This document shows, piece after piece, positions 42,231-51,443 of a stretch of 64,000 nucleotides of DNA (position 1 is its first letter; every line of letters starts with the position of its first letter). The stretch comes from DASRLE01 sp963825315. GTDB taxonomy: Bacteria; Verrucomicrobiota; Verrucomicrobiia; Limisphaerales; Palsa-1400. Where the stretch lies: contig CAWGST010000001.1 of assembly GCA_963825315.1 (NCBI GenBank), positions 2,604,001 to 2,668,000 on the forward strand, written 5' to 3'. The notes under the pieces were generated by a model that saw nothing but the letters and a program-made list of their open reading frames with translations, was not told the origin of the DNA and did no database searches. The position numbers and the translations under genes were made by a program.

Positions 42231-42917
42231 ATGCGCCTGCTCATTGTCGAGGACGACCTGAAAACGGCCCGCGCTCTCGCCGCCGGGCTGGAGCGCGCCG
42301 GCTTTTCCATCGCCACCGCCCACTCCGGCGAGGAGGGGTTCTGCCTCCTCAACGCCGAATCGTTTGATCTGCTCGTGCTCGACTGGATGCTGCCCGGCCG
42401 CAGCGGCATCGAAATCCTCAAGACGCTCCGCGCCCGCGGCGGAAAAACACCCGTCCTGCTTCTCACGGCTCGCGATGCCGTCGAGGACCGCGTCCTCGGC
42501 TTGGAATGCGGAGCGGACGATTATCTGGTCAAGCCCTTCGCCTTTGCCGAATTGATCGCGCGCATTCGCTCGCTGCTGCGCCGGAGCGCGGACGCCGAGC
42601 CGCTGAAAAAAACCGTGGCGGATTTGGCGCTGGATTTGGAGACCCGCCGCGTCTGGCGGGCCAGCAAGCCCATCGAATTGACCCCGCGGGAGTTCGACCT
42701 TTTGGCGTATCTGTTGCGTCAGACGGGCCAGGTGGTGACACGCGAGATGCTGGCCAGAGACGTGTGGCACGAGGCCAACCGCATCACTCCCCTGGACAAT
42801 GTGATTGACGTCCATGTGGCCCACTTGCGCCGCAAGGTGGATGGAGCTTGCGCCCTCAAACTCATCCACACTGTTCGCGGGGTGGGTTTTGTTCTGCGCG
42901 AGGAGGTCCAGGGATGA
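42231..42917 (+). CDS. OmpR/CusR-type response regulator
   Basis: The 228-residue product has a receiver domain with the acidic pair in LIVEDDLKTA, phospho-accepting Asp in LLVLDWMLPG, and Lys in DDYLVKPF. A winged-helix DNA-binding domain follows (LTPREFDLLAYLLRQTGQVVTREMLARDVW, VDVHVAHLRRKVD). ATG 42231 is preferred over TTG 42225. The stop overlaps the start of the kinase gene by four bases. The pair resembles CusRS/copper or envelope-stress systems. Confidence 0.92.
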   Translation: MRLLIVEDDLKTARALAAGLERAGFSIATAHSGEEGFCLLNAESFDLLVLDWMLPGRSGIEILKTLRARGGKTPVLLLTARDAVEDRVLGLECGADDYLVKPFAFAELIARIRSLLRRSADAEPLKKTVADLALDLETRRVWRASKPIELTPREFDLLAYLLRQTGQVVTREMLARDVWHEANRITPLDNVIDVHVAHLRRKVDGACALKLIHTVRGVGFVLREEVQG

Positions 42918-43960
42918 AACCAGGGTTGCGGCGGCGCTCACTGCGCTTGCGCCTGGCCTTCTGGAACGCGGCAGCGGGAGCGGTCTTGTGGCTGGCCGGC
43001 CTGGGGGTGGCGGCGCTCTCCGGATTTTGGCGGCCCGCAAACCTTTCGGACTGGTTTCTCCCGCTGCTCGCGGGCTGCCCTTGCGGGGCAATTGTTTTGG
43101 GCATCGCCAGTTATTTCATCGCCGGTCATGTTCTGAAACCTCTCCAGGAAATGGCCGGCCTGACGCGCCGTTTGTCGGCCAGCGCTTTGCGCGAACGACT
43201 GCCCGTGGCCAATCCGCACGATGAACTCGGACAACTCGCCGCCGGTGTCAACGATATTCTCCGGCAACTCGAAACCTCCTTCGCCGAACTCGACCGGCTC
43301 ACCGCCGACGTTTCCCACGAGTTGCGCACGCCGCTGACCGCGATGCGCGCGGTCGGCGAAGTGGCCCTGCGCGACCGAAATCCTGCCATTCTTCATGACG
43401 CCGTCGGCAGCATGCTGGAAGAGATCGGCCGCATGAACCAACTCATCGAGCGGCTGCTGCTGCTGACCCGGTCCGATGACAGCGAGATGCCACTGCAAAT
43501 GGAGGCCGGGCTGGTGCGCCGGGTGCTGGTGGAAGTGAACGAGTCCTTGAGCCTGGTGGCCGGGGAAAAACAGCAACAACTCAAGACGGAGTGCCCGGAC
43601 CACTTGCTGGCGGTCTTCGATCCCGCGCTGCTTCGGCTGGCCCTTTTGAACCTGACTCAGAACGCCATTCGCTACAGCCCCGCCGGAAAACCCATCACCC
43701 TGCGCGCTTTCGCCGGGCAGGACAGCATCGTGGTCGAGGTCGCCGACGAAGGCCCCGGCATCGCGGAGGAACATCAACAGAAAATCTTCGAGCGATTCTA
43801 CCGGGTGGACAAAGCCCGCTCGCGCGCGGAGGGGGGCGTGGGTTTGGGTTTGGCGATTGTCAAGTGGTCAGTCCAGCGGATGGGGGGCACGGTGGAACTC
43901 GACAGTGAAATCGGACGCGGCAGCGTGTTTCGCATCCGCTTGCGCGCGCCAGGCGTTTAG
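42914..43960 (+). CDS. Sensor histidine kinase with HAMP domain
   Basis: The 348-residue product has two membrane segments (about 14-36 and 46-66) separated by a very short loop, so there is hardly a periplasmic sensor domain. A HAMP domain follows (LKPLQEMAGLTRRLSASALRERL). HisKA has the His in DVSHELRTPLTAM, and HATPase has NLTQNAIRYSP, VADEGPGIA and GVGLGLAIVKW. It partners the overlapping response regulator. The signal may be sensed within the membrane or by its HAMP region. Confidence 0.9.
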   Translation: MKPGLRRRSLRLRLAFWNAAAGAVLWLAGLGVAALSGFWRPANLSDWFLPLLAGCPCGAIVLGIASYFIAGHVLKPLQEMAGLTRRLSASALRERLPVANPHDELGQLAAGVNDILRQLETSFAELDRLTADVSHELRTPLTAMRAVGEVALRDRNPAILHDAVGSMLEEIGRMNQLIERLLLLTRSDDSEMPLQMEAGLVRRVLVEVNESLSLVAGEKQQQLKTECPDHLLAVFDPALLRLALLNLTQNAIRYSPAGKPITLRAFAGQDSIVVEVADEGPGIAEEHQQKIFERFYRVDKARSRAEGGVGLGLAIVKWSVQRMGGTVELDSEIGRGSVFRIRLRAPGV

Positions 43961-44045
43961 CCGCCCGATAAAAAGTAGGAGCCGCCGGTAAAAGCTCTAA
44001 CATTCTGCTTGTTTTCCGGGCTGACGGGCCTGCATTAAAGCCGCC

Positions 44046-44297
44046 ATGAGCTTGGTGGAAATTGAAGCTGAATTGGATCAATTGGGTCCCGATGAACTCC
44101 GCCACCTTGCCTTAAAATCGTGGATGACATTTGTGGAGAAGGAACGACGCCAGGACGGCGTCAACGAGTGCGACGAGGGTGACGCCCGCCTTTTGGCCGC
44201 CCTGGACGAAGCGATTGCGAAGGCCGATGCGTCTCCAGGCCAGGGGCATTCGGGGAGCGAGGCTCGCGCCCGGTTGAACGAATGGACTACAGGGTAA
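44046..44297 (+). CDS. Antitoxin-like protein of a ParE-type module
   Basis: The 83-residue product MSLVEIEAELDQLGPDELRHLALKSW... is acidic and helical. It overlaps the downstream ParE-like gene by 16 bases, which is the usual arrangement. It lacks a clear ribbon-helix-helix or AbrB signature, but the 'MSLVEI..EL..L' start is common in antitoxins of ParE-like toxins. With the toxin truncated, it may be a residual gene. Confidence 0.7.
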   Translation: MSLVEIEAELDQLGPDELRHLALKSWMTFVEKERRQDGVNECDEGDARLLAALDEAIAKADASPGQGHSGSEARARLNEWTTG

Positions 44298-44491
44298 TTT
44301 TCAAAGACACTTTTTTAGCCGACCTTGAACGAATTGTGCGGTTTATTGCCGTTCATAATCCGTCAGCCGCGCGCAAGCTGGGTGACATGATTATTCAAAG
44401 CAGTGAAAGCCTCCGTTCGGTATTCTTAAATCTTTCGCCTTCAGGCAGTTGCGCAACTGAAGGCTCCGGTTACAAAAATATTTTAAAATAA
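44282..44491 (+). pseudogene. Truncated ParE/RelE-type toxin
   Basis: The first 45 residues (MDYRVIFKDTFLADLERIVRFIAVHNPSAARKLGD...) match the start of ParE-type toxins. A complete toxin continues with an RxG...YKVFYRV core. Here, after SESLRS, the frame reads unrelated sequence (VFLNLSPSGSC...) and stops at 44491. The toxic core is therefore missing. A CTTCAG..CTGAAG inverted repeat lies at the break. Confidence 0.7.
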
Positions 44492-44953
44492 TGTGCAAAT
44501 AATTGTTGTTTTGGTGAATAACTATGCTATAGTGTAGTCCAATGAATGGCTAATTGAAGCCATGATGAAGAATTGAAATGACCAGCCAACAACAAAACCC
44601 TGAAAACGATGAAAACACGCAATGGCACAATCGCCCGCCTGCCGCACGATGTCCGCGAAGAATTGAATGTTCGACTGGAACGCTCCGAACCAAGCCCCCA
44701 ATGGCCCGCCTGGTTGGAGGCGGATAACCGGGGGACTCCAGTCCAGGTCCGTCGCAGTCAGTCGCAGTCAGTCGCAGTGATAAAATGGCGGGATCATGCG
44801 CCGTCGCCGCATCTCCGGGGCAGGGGACAGGGGTTCCAGACCGCTTGGCCCGGAGCCGAAACCTTAAGAATTCTTCAGACAAACTTCAGTGACACACCGC
44901 GCCCTCCATTGCCTATGATTTGAAACGGCACAAAGGGGTCTCGAAGACACACT
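44492..44953. other. Intergenic region with a small gene relic and a 10-bp tandem repeat
   Basis: A frame at 44609 opens MKTRNGTIARLPHDVREELNVRLE, like the start of a small conserved protein family of unknown function, but loses resemblance after about 35 residues. GTCGCAGTCA is repeated about three times at 44753-44780. The promoter of the Nramp-type gene should lie in the last 100 bases. Confidence 0.45.
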
Positions 44954-46378
44954 ATGTATTGGCTCAGTAAATGTCTGCACCAGGTCCGCCGGTTGAACCG
45001 CCGGACATTGATCTTCCTCGCCGCCCTTGGCCCCGGCATTATCACCATGATCGCCGACAATGACGCCGGCGGCATTTCCACCTATGCCCAAACCGGCGCC
45101 AAGACCGGCTTCAGCCTGCTCTGGGCCATTATCATCCTGATCCCCATGGCCTATTATGTGCAGGAGATGACGGTGCGCCTGGGCGCCGTCACCAAGCGCG
45201 GGCACGCCGAAGCCATCTTCGATGGTTTCGGCAAGTTCTGGGGCTGGTTCTCCATTTTCGATTTGGCGGTCATCAACTGGTTGACGCTCGTGACCGAATA
45301 CATCGGCATGACGCAGGCGATGAGCCTGTTCAACGTCCCGCCATGGGTCACGTTCCTCGGCGTGACGATGCTGCTCACCGGCATCGTCATCACCGGGCGT
45401 TATTGGACGTTCGAGAAAATCACGCTCTTTTTCTGCCTCTTCAACCTGGTTTATATCCCCGCCGCAATCTGGGCGATGCAGACCGGGAACGTCAAGGAAG
45501 GCTGGAGCACGGTTGGAAAAGGTTTTTACCATCCGGATTTCACCTTCGGCATGTCGGGCGCGGCTTTGCTGACCCTGATCATGGCGAACATCGGCACCAC
45601 CATCACGCCGTGGCAGATTTTCTTTCAGCAATCCGCCGTGGTGGACAAGGGCATGGACGTGAAACAAATCAAGTACGGGAAATTCGACACCTTCTTCGGT
45701 TCATTCATGACCTGCGTGGCGGCGGCGTTCATCATCATCGCCACTGCCGGCGTTTTCTACTACAACCCGTCCAATCCCACCTCCGCCACCCTGGCGGCGG
45801 ACAGCGCGGCCCATCGCCTCACCGTCGGTCCCTGGTCGAAGGTTGATCCCTCGTTCCACAGTTGGCAGGACATGGATTCGGCCGCCAAGACCGCCGAGGC
45901 CATGACCGCGGTCATGCCCGCCGGTTCGCACTGGGGCCAGTGGGCCAGGACGCTCTTCGCCATTGGCCTGTTCGACGCCGGGTTGCTCGGCGCGCTGTGC
46001 ATTTCACTGGCGACAAGCTGGGCGCTGGGTGAAGTCTTCGGCTGGGCGCATTCCCTCAACCGCGGCGTCCGGGAAGCGCCGTGGTTCTATGTCGCCTGCG
46101 TGCTGATGCTCATGTCGGCCGGGGTCGTCTCGCTCGTGGCCAGCATTGACGCGCAGAACATCATCACCATCTTTGTGCAGGTCGTGGCGGTGACGCTGCT
46201 GCCGGCCGCGCTGATGTTTTTGATTTTGCTGCTCAACGACAAACCGCTCATGGGCGATTACGTCAATACCCGCTGGCAGAACATCGCCAACTGGAGCATC
46301 GCGGCCTTCGTCATCGTCATGTCAACCGCCTACGGCGTTTCCGTGCTGTTCCCCGAATGGTTCGGAGCGGGCAATTAG
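44954..46378 (+). CDS. Nramp-related divalent metal (possibly Mg2+) transporter
   Basis: The 474-residue protein has about eleven membrane segments and the Nramp layout: LGPGIITMIADNDAGGIST in TM1 and NIGTTITPWQIFFQQSA in TM6. The canonical DPGN of TM1 is DNDA here, and the TM6 Met-Pro-His segment reads ITPW, so the metal site is not that of a Mn/Fe transporter. Nramp-related Mg2+ transporters also have changed residues at these places. The next gene encodes MgtE-N and CBS domains, a Mg2+-sensing pair. Mg2+ as substrate is inferred. Confidence 0.85.
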   Translation: MYWLSKCLHQVRRLNRRTLIFLAALGPGIITMIADNDAGGISTYAQTGAKTGFSLLWAIIILIPMAYYVQEMTVRLGAVTKRGHAEAIFDGFGKFWGWFSIFDLAVINWLTLVTEYIGMTQAMSLFNVPPWVTFLGVTMLLTGIVITGRYWTFEKITLFFCLFNLVYIPAAIWAMQTGNVKEGWSTVGKGFYHPDFTFGMSGAALLTLIMANIGTTITPWQIFFQQSAVVDKGMDVKQIKYGKFDTFFGSFMTCVAAAFIIIATAGVFYYNPSNPTSATLAADSAAHRLTVGPWSKVDPSFHSWQDMDSAAKTAEAMTAVMPAGSHWGQWARTLFAIGLFDAGLLGALCISLATSWALGEVFGWAHSLNRGVREAPWFYVACVLMLMSAGVVSLVASIDAQNIITIFVQVVAVTLLPAALMFLILLLNDKPLMGDYVNTRWQNIANWSIAAFVIVMSTAYGVSVLFPEWFGAGN

Positions 46379-46389
46379 GAGAACCTGCC

Positions 46390-47678
46390 ATGAACAACCC
46401 CCAAAACAACGTCACCTCCAAGCCGCCAGGCTTTGAAGCCTTTCAATTCCTGTATTTCTCCAGGCTGCTCAAGCGCCGGATTTGCCTCGACAAAACCAAC
46501 CGGAAAAACGGCCGTCTCACCGACCTGGTTTTCCGGCTTTCCGAGCCGTATCCCGAAGCGGTCGGGATCTACATCGAACACGGCAAAGGACATCCGACCG
46601 AATTGATTCCGTGGGAAAAGGTGGCGCGGATTGAAGACGAAGCCATTTTCATCACGCCGTCCGAAACCGGCCATCCGTATCCGCCGTTCCTTGACCAGAA
46701 AGGCTGGATTCTGCTCAACGAACACCTGATGGGCCAGACGATTCTGGATACGGACGGCCGGCGCACGGAAGTGGTCAACGACGTTCACCTGCTTTTCTCC
46801 AAAGGCCGGATGATTCTGGTTCATGTGGACATCTCCTTCAACGGCTTTCTCCGCAAATGGGGTTTGGAACGCTTCGCCACGGCCAAAGATCAGTGGATTG
46901 CCTGGCGCTATGTCCAGCCGCTCTCGGTGGAAGACCACACCAAGGACATCGTGACGCTCTCGGTCGCCCGCGAGCAGGCCCTGGAACTGCCCGGCGAAGA
47001 TCTGGCCGACGCGCTCGAAGTTCTTTCCGGCGACGAGCAACAGGCGATGTTTTCCGCGCTCGACCCGGACAAGGCCGCCGAAGTGCTGGGCGAAGCCGAA
47101 CCCCGCGCCAAACGGCAGCTCATCGCCTTTTTGTCGGAGGAAAAGGCGCGCCAGGTGCTGGCCATAATGTCCGTGCTGCAAATGGCCGATTTCTTCTCCA
47201 ATTTGCCTCACGCAAAAGCCGCCGAACTGATGAAACTGTTGCCGCCGGCCGGGCCACGCGCGTCAACGCCATCATGTCCAACACCGACGTGCCGGCGGCG
47301 ACATTGATGAGCGAAAAATTTTTCGCGTTCACGCCAGAAGCGAAAGCGGCTGATGTTCTGCATTCGCTCCGCAATTTCGCCGGGGATAACCGGAACATTG
47401 CCTATCTCTACATCGTGGCGGGCGAGGGGAAAACTCTGCAAGGCGTGGTGGACTTGCGTGATCTGGTGGTTGCGCCGGAGAACGCCAGCCTGGGGGAGCT
47501 GATGATTTCGCCCGTCGTCACGGCGGACCACGATTGCCTGCGCGAAGATTTGGTGGCGCTGTTCGCCAAATACCAGTTCCACATGCTGCCGGTGGTGGAC
47601 GCCCAGGACCGGCTGCTGGGAATCGTCCGCAACCGGGACATCCTGAAAGGCACAAAGTTTGAGCCCAAAGCGGATTGA
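46390..47678 (+). pseudogene. MgtE N-domain/CBS regulatory protein, frameshifted
   Basis: The first frame (46390 to about 47245) encodes a PRC-like N-terminal part (GRLTDLVFRLSEPYPEAVGIYIEHG) and an MgtE intracellular N domain (LADALEVLSGDEQQAMFSALDPDKAAEVL). After a frame change near 47247 the reading continues RVNAIMSNTDVPAATLMSEKFFAF and two CBS motifs (GVVDLRDLVVAPENASLGELM, LLGIVRNRDILKG) to 47678. The membrane part of MgtE is absent. It follows the Nramp-type gene by 11 bases, so it is probably its Mg2+-sensing partner. The indel may be an assembly error. Confidence 0.8.
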
Positions 47679-47681
47679 TTT

Positions 47682-47882
47682 ATGCCCCGCATCAAAACAA
47701 CACGAACGGTCCGGTTTGCCTTGTGGGCCTTGCGGATTTACCTGTTGCTCCTGCTGATGCTGATCGGCCTCAAATTCGCGCGCGTCTTTTCCAGTTCGCA
47801 AAAGCAAGACAAGGCCGCCACAAGCCCCCCGGCGACAGCGACTGTCAAAACCAACCAGACGACTGTTGGAACCAAGCCATAA
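47682..47882 (+). CDS. Small single-pass membrane protein
   Basis: The 66-residue product has a basic N-terminus, one hydrophobic segment (LWALRIYLLLLLMLIGLKFA) and a Thr/Lys-rich tail. It starts three bases after the stop of the MgtE-N/CBS gene and is probably the last gene of that operon. Function unknown; it could stabilise the transporter. Confidence 0.6.
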   Translation: MPRIKTTRTVRFALWALRIYLLLLLMLIGLKFARVFSSSQKQDKAATSPPATATVKTNQTTVGTKP

Positions 47883-47935
47883 GCAACCCCCCGCGTGCTT
47901 CCTTTATGTCATGTTTTAAGCATAATACATTTTTT

Positions 47936-47964
47936 TTGACCAAATATCTTTTTAGGGTTATAAA
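47936..47964 (+). promoter_or_regulatory. Sigma-70-like promoter of the porin gene
   Basis: TTGACC at 47936-47941 and TATAAA at 47959-47964 are separated by 17 bases, in an AT-rich stretch that contrasts with its GC-rich neighbours. The porin start codon at 47987 lies 22 bases downstream. Confidence 0.65.
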
Positions 47965-47986
47965 TTACAACGCGCTGTTTTTATAC

Positions 47987-49357
47987 ATGAAGATTAATTT
48001 TTGCCTTCGGCCTTTGTCCGCCATGGTGGCCGCCGCCATCTTCCTGGCGGGGCGGTGCTCCGGCCAGGATGCCGCCCAGACCAACAAGGCGCCGCCGCCA
48101 ACACCGCCAATTCCGGCCGCCGCGGAGGAACCGTTTTGGAATCTTCACATGGAGGCGACCTGCATTGGCCAGTGGCACCCCGGTTTCCCGGCGCAGTATT
48201 CCGGCCCGCAAAGTTTGGACAGCCATGCCGAATCAGCGGAAACGGTTGATTACGACCTGTTCCTCGGCGCGCGGCTATGGCAGGGAGCCGAATTTCATGT
48301 GGACGGCTTGTTCTGGCAGGGGTTCGGCTTCAACCACACCTTGGGCATTGAAGCCTTTCCCAACGCCGAGGCCTACAAAGTCGGCGCGCAAGCCGGCAAC
48401 GTCACCCCGGCCCGCGTCTTTCTCCGCCAAACCATCGGGCTGGGTGGCGATCAGGAACCGGTGGCGGATGACGCCTTTCACCTCGGCGGGCGGCAGGACA
48501 TATCGCGCATCACGCTGACGGTCGGACAAATCAGTGTCCTGGACATTTTCGATCAAAACTCCTACGCCGGCGACCCGACAACGCAGTTTCTGAACTGGGC
48601 CTTGGTCGGCGACGAAGCCTGGGACTATCCGGCCAACAGCATGGGCTACATCACCGGATTCGCCGCCGAATTGAACCAGCCCAACTGGACGGCCCGCTAC
48701 GGATTCTTCCAGATGCCGCAGCGGGCCAATGGCATGGCCGAAGACCCCGCCTTCCTGCGGGCCTGGGGCATGGTCACGGAATTGGAACGCCGCTTTGCCA
48801 TCCATAATCATCCGGGCGCGGTGCGTTGGCTCGCTTTCCTGAACCGCGCGGACATGGGCAGTTTCGCGGAGGCGGTGGACAACCCGACGCGCCCGGCCAA
48901 TATCGTTGACACCCGCCAGTACCGCCTCAAATACGGCTTCGGACTCAATGCCGAATACGAACTGATCCACGGCATCGGCGTCTTCACCCGCCTGGGCTGG
49001 AACGACGGCCAGACCGAAAACTGGGCCTACGCCGACGTGTCCAAGTCCGGCTCGGCGGGGTTGAGCATCAAGGGCGCTTTCTGGAACCGCCCCAACGATA
49101 CGGTGGGATTGGCGGGGATCATTAACGGCATTTCGCGCGTCGAGCAGGATTACTTCGCCGCGGGCGGTCTCGGCATCCTGGCTGGAGACGGAGCGCTCAG
49201 TTACGGTTTGGAGAAGGCCCTCGAAACCTATTACAAATTGCAGATTTGGAAAAACATCAATGTCACGGCGGATTATCAGTATGTGATCGATCCGGCCTGC
49301 AACGCGGCGCGCGGTCCGGTTTCAATTTTGGGCATGAGATTCCACTGGGACTTCTAG
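47987..49357 (+). CDS. OprB-family carbohydrate-selective porin
   Basis: ATG 47987 opens MKINFCLRPLSAMVAAAIFLAGRCSGQ, a signal peptide. The 456-residue product has the OprB pattern: EEPFWNLHMEATCIGQWHPGF, FHLGGRQDISRITLTVGQISVLDIFDQNSYA, and an aromatic C-terminal strand ending HWDF, typical of outer-membrane barrels. Such porins let sugars cross the outer membrane. A good promoter lies just upstream, so it is transcribed separately from the transporter genes. Confidence 0.9.
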   Translation: MKINFCLRPLSAMVAAAIFLAGRCSGQDAAQTNKAPPPTPPIPAAAEEPFWNLHMEATCIGQWHPGFPAQYSGPQSLDSHAESAETVDYDLFLGARLWQGAEFHVDGLFWQGFGFNHTLGIEAFPNAEAYKVGAQAGNVTPARVFLRQTIGLGGDQEPVADDAFHLGGRQDISRITLTVGQISVLDIFDQNSYAGDPTTQFLNWALVGDEAWDYPANSMGYITGFAAELNQPNWTARYGFFQMPQRANGMAEDPAFLRAWGMVTELERRFAIHNHPGAVRWLAFLNRADMGSFAEAVDNPTRPANIVDTRQYRLKYGFGLNAEYELIHGIGVFTRLGWNDGQTENWAYADVSKSGSAGLSIKGAFWNRPNDTVGLAGIINGISRVEQDYFAAGGLGILAGDGALSYGLEKALETYYKLQIWKNINVTADYQYVIDPACNAARGPVSILGMRFHWDF

Positions 49358-49386
49358 CTCCTCAGGGCGGGAAGTGCGGCAGCGGT

Positions 49387-50655
49387 TCATTGCATGGGCA
49401 ACATCTCATTGAGCGTTGCATGCATTTGGGCGGAGGCCGCGCGGGCTTGCTGATACCGCTGCAAACAGGTCAATTCGCCGTCGAGCGACACGCCGTGCGC
49501 CAATTCGCGTTCGTTGGCCAGCATTTGCGTCACCGCCTGGCTGCTGCTCAAATCGTCGCTGACCTTCGAGAGGGCGCGGCCCAGGTTGGAAACGGTTTGG
49601 GCATAGCTTTGGCCGAAGGTCTTCAGGACCGGCGCCGCCGCATTGTTTCCGTTCGCCCCCGCCGCGCCGCCGGCCTTCAACAGTGACGGATCATTGGCCA
49701 CAGTGCTGTTGACACCAATGTCCGACGCGCCGGTCCCGGTAAAAAAATCCCGGCCGGCGCCGCCGTTCAAGCCGCAGCCGGAACTGTAAATGGAATTGAA
49801 CCGTGTGATCAATTGCGAGGCCAGGTTGTTCAGCCCGCTTTGCAAGCCGGCCAATCCGCCGTCGCGGGCGGTGATTTTCCCGGCAATGCTGCCGCCGGCC
49901 GGCTTCAGCCGCGTGCCGGCGTTTTGCGCCTGGATTCGCAAATTTTCATTTTTGTCCGGATACGTTGCCAGGCTGTCAGGCGTTTTTGCCCCGGAAACCA
50001 TGGCGACGCCGCCGATGCTGACGTTGACGCCGCCGTCGGCCCGGGGCGTGGCAATGATGTTGACACAGCCGGACAGCATTTCCAGGCATTGCTCGCGCTG
50101 ATCGGCCAAAGTGCCGGCCCTCCCGCCCGAAGCCCGCGCCTCCAGGATCTGCTGGTTCAAGCCGGCAATGTCATTCAGATTCTGATTGGCCCGGACCACG
50201 TCCTTTTGAATTGAAGCATTCAAATCGTTTCTCAAACCGTTCAGCCGGGAAGAGGCGCGGTTGAATCTCGCGGCGACGTCCTGCGCGCTTCGCACAATGC
50301 CGCGCCGCAGCGGGACGTTGGCCGGGTCGCGGTACAGGGTTTCAAAGGAGCTGAACAAATTCGACAGGTCGGTGTCCAGTCCATTGAGGCCATTGGGCGC
50401 GGCGCTGAAACGGATGAGCTCATCCAGACAGGTCCCGGCGTTTTGCAGGTTCGAGTGCTGGGCGGCCAGCGAGCCGGTCACACTGGCTTCGGCCTGGAGT
50501 TGTGCGTCCAGCAGAGGATCGCGCGCCGCGGCGATGACCGCGGCTTCGACTCCCCTCCCTTCCCAGCCCGCCAGCGCCAGCACGGAAGCGGCGGCCTGAA
50601 TGGCCCGTTGTTGGCGGGCCCGTTTTTTGACATCGGTGTCAAGTAATACAATCAT
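49387..50655 (-). CDS. flgK: Flagellar hook-associated protein FlgK, atypical N-terminus
   Basis: The 422-residue protein matches FlgK from GVEAAVIAAARDPLLDAQLQAEAS onward (LNASIQKDVVRANQNLNDIAGLNQQI, GTLADQREQCLEMLS, and a C-terminal LQRYQQARAASAQMHATLNEML coiled coil). The first 40 residues (MIVLLDTDVKKRARQQRAIQ...) lack the conserved NNIAN...TPGYSRQ segment of the D0 domain. The N-terminus is therefore shortened or altered, and hook-filament joining could be affected. It lies 12 bases after flgN. Confidence 0.8.
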   Translation of the reverse strand: MIVLLDTDVKKRARQQRAIQAAASVLALAGWEGRGVEAAVIAAARDPLLDAQLQAEASVTGSLAAQHSNLQNAGTCLDELIRFSAAPNGLNGLDTDLSNLFSSFETLYRDPANVPLRRGIVRSAQDVAARFNRASSRLNGLRNDLNASIQKDVVRANQNLNDIAGLNQQILEARASGGRAGTLADQREQCLEMLSGCVNIIATPRADGGVNVSIGGVAMVSGAKTPDSLATYPDKNENLRIQAQNAGTRLKPAGGSIAGKITARDGGLAGLQSGLNNLASQLITRFNSIYSSGCGLNGGAGRDFFTGTGASDIGVNSTVANDPSLLKAGGAAGANGNNAAAPVLKTFGQSYAQTVSNLGRALSKVSDDLSSSQAVTQMLANERELAHGVSLDGELTCLQRYQQARAASAQMHATLNEMLPMQ

Positions 50656-50667
50656 AATTTCGACGGG

Positions 50668-51165
50668 TCAGTTTGCCTCCTCCTGCAGTTGTCGCGTCGC
50701 CCGCGAGAGAGCCGGCAACCGGCCCCGGCCGTTGCAATGGGAGGTCTGGCCCCGGGGGCAAAGTGAATTCAAAAGTTGCTGCATCAATTCGACCGAGCGT
50801 TTCAGCATCAAATGATTCTGGCGCGCCCGGCGGCGCACACGAAATAAAAGTTCGTTGTTTTCATCCACCAGCGCCTTGAGCAGCGGCTGGTAATCCGCCG
50901 GCAACAAGGGAATCAGGTCCTTAAAAGACGTCGTCTCCGCCTCGCCCGCCGCCCCGGCGACAGCGTGGCGGCACTCCTCCCGCCGCTTCCGGGCTTCCTG
51001 GATGGCCAAACCTTGCCCCTGGACCAGGCTGATGGACTGGGACACTTCATTCGCGGCGCGGGTCATGAGATATTCCTGCTGCCGGTCCAACAGGGCCAGC
51101 ATTCCGCCGTAATTCTTCAATTCGTCACGGAGGGCTTCGATTAATTCTTTGATGCTTTCTATCAT
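50668..51165 (-). CDS. flgN: FlgN-type flagellar chaperone
   Basis: The 165-residue product is helical throughout with heptad patterns (MIESIKELIEALRDELKNYGGMLALLDRQQEYLMTR..., LLKALVDENNELLFRVRRRARQNHLMLKRSVELMQQLL), as in FlgN, the cytoplasmic chaperone of FlgK and FlgL. Its position directly upstream of flgK supports the call. Sequence conservation in this family is low, so context carries part of the weight. Confidence 0.78.
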   Translation of the reverse strand: MIESIKELIEALRDELKNYGGMLALLDRQQEYLMTRAANEVSQSISLVQGQGLAIQEARKRREECRHAVAGAAGEAETTSFKDLIPLLPADYQPLLKALVDENNELLFRVRRRARQNHLMLKRSVELMQQLLNSLCPRGQTSHCNGRGRLPALSRATRQLQEEAN

Positions 51166-51347
51166 GGGTAATTTACGGCTTCCTGCTCACACTTCTTTAG
51201 CGGGGGCGCCTTCAAGGTCTTCGACGTCGCCGCCCGCGGTAAGACCTGGCGGTCAAATGCCACTGGCGGTTGCGCGGCCTGGCAACCCCCTCCATAAACT
51301 CTCTGGGTGCCGATCATTTCAACCCCTATCAGCATCCGCTGTGCCAT
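51162..51347 (-). CDS. Small hypothetical ORF upstream of flgN
   Basis: ATG 51347 opens a 61-residue frame (MAQRMLIGVEMIGTQRVYGGG...) that overlaps the flgN start by four bases. No family was recognised. The four-base overlap favours a real gene, possibly of the flagellar operon (FlgM or rod-binding FlgJ positions), but the sequence shows neither. It may be only leader DNA. Confidence 0.35.
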   Translation of the reverse strand: MAQRMLIGVEMIGTQRVYGGGCQAAQPPVAFDRQVLPRAATSKTLKAPPLKKCEQEAVNYP

Positions 51348-51349
51348 GA

Positions 51350-51376
51350 CAAAAAACCCTTATTTAACAGGGGTTT
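51350..51376 (-). terminator. Terminator-like hairpin
   Basis: AAAACCC (51352-51358) pairs with GGGGTTTT (51369-51376) around a ten-base loop. On the minus strand the stem is followed by a run of T. It would end transcription from the right towards the flagellar genes, just upstream of the flgN leader. Confidence 0.5.
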
Positions 51377-51443
51377 TGTGAGGTCATGGCCCGAAAAGAG
51401 GAAAAACATGCCACGCCGGACAGGATGAATTTGCCCCCGGCCC

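Noticed and set aside
44753..44780. Possible CRISPR-like repeat (GTCGCAGTCA three times)
   Set aside because: The units are contiguous 10-mers without spacers, so this is a simple tandem repeat.
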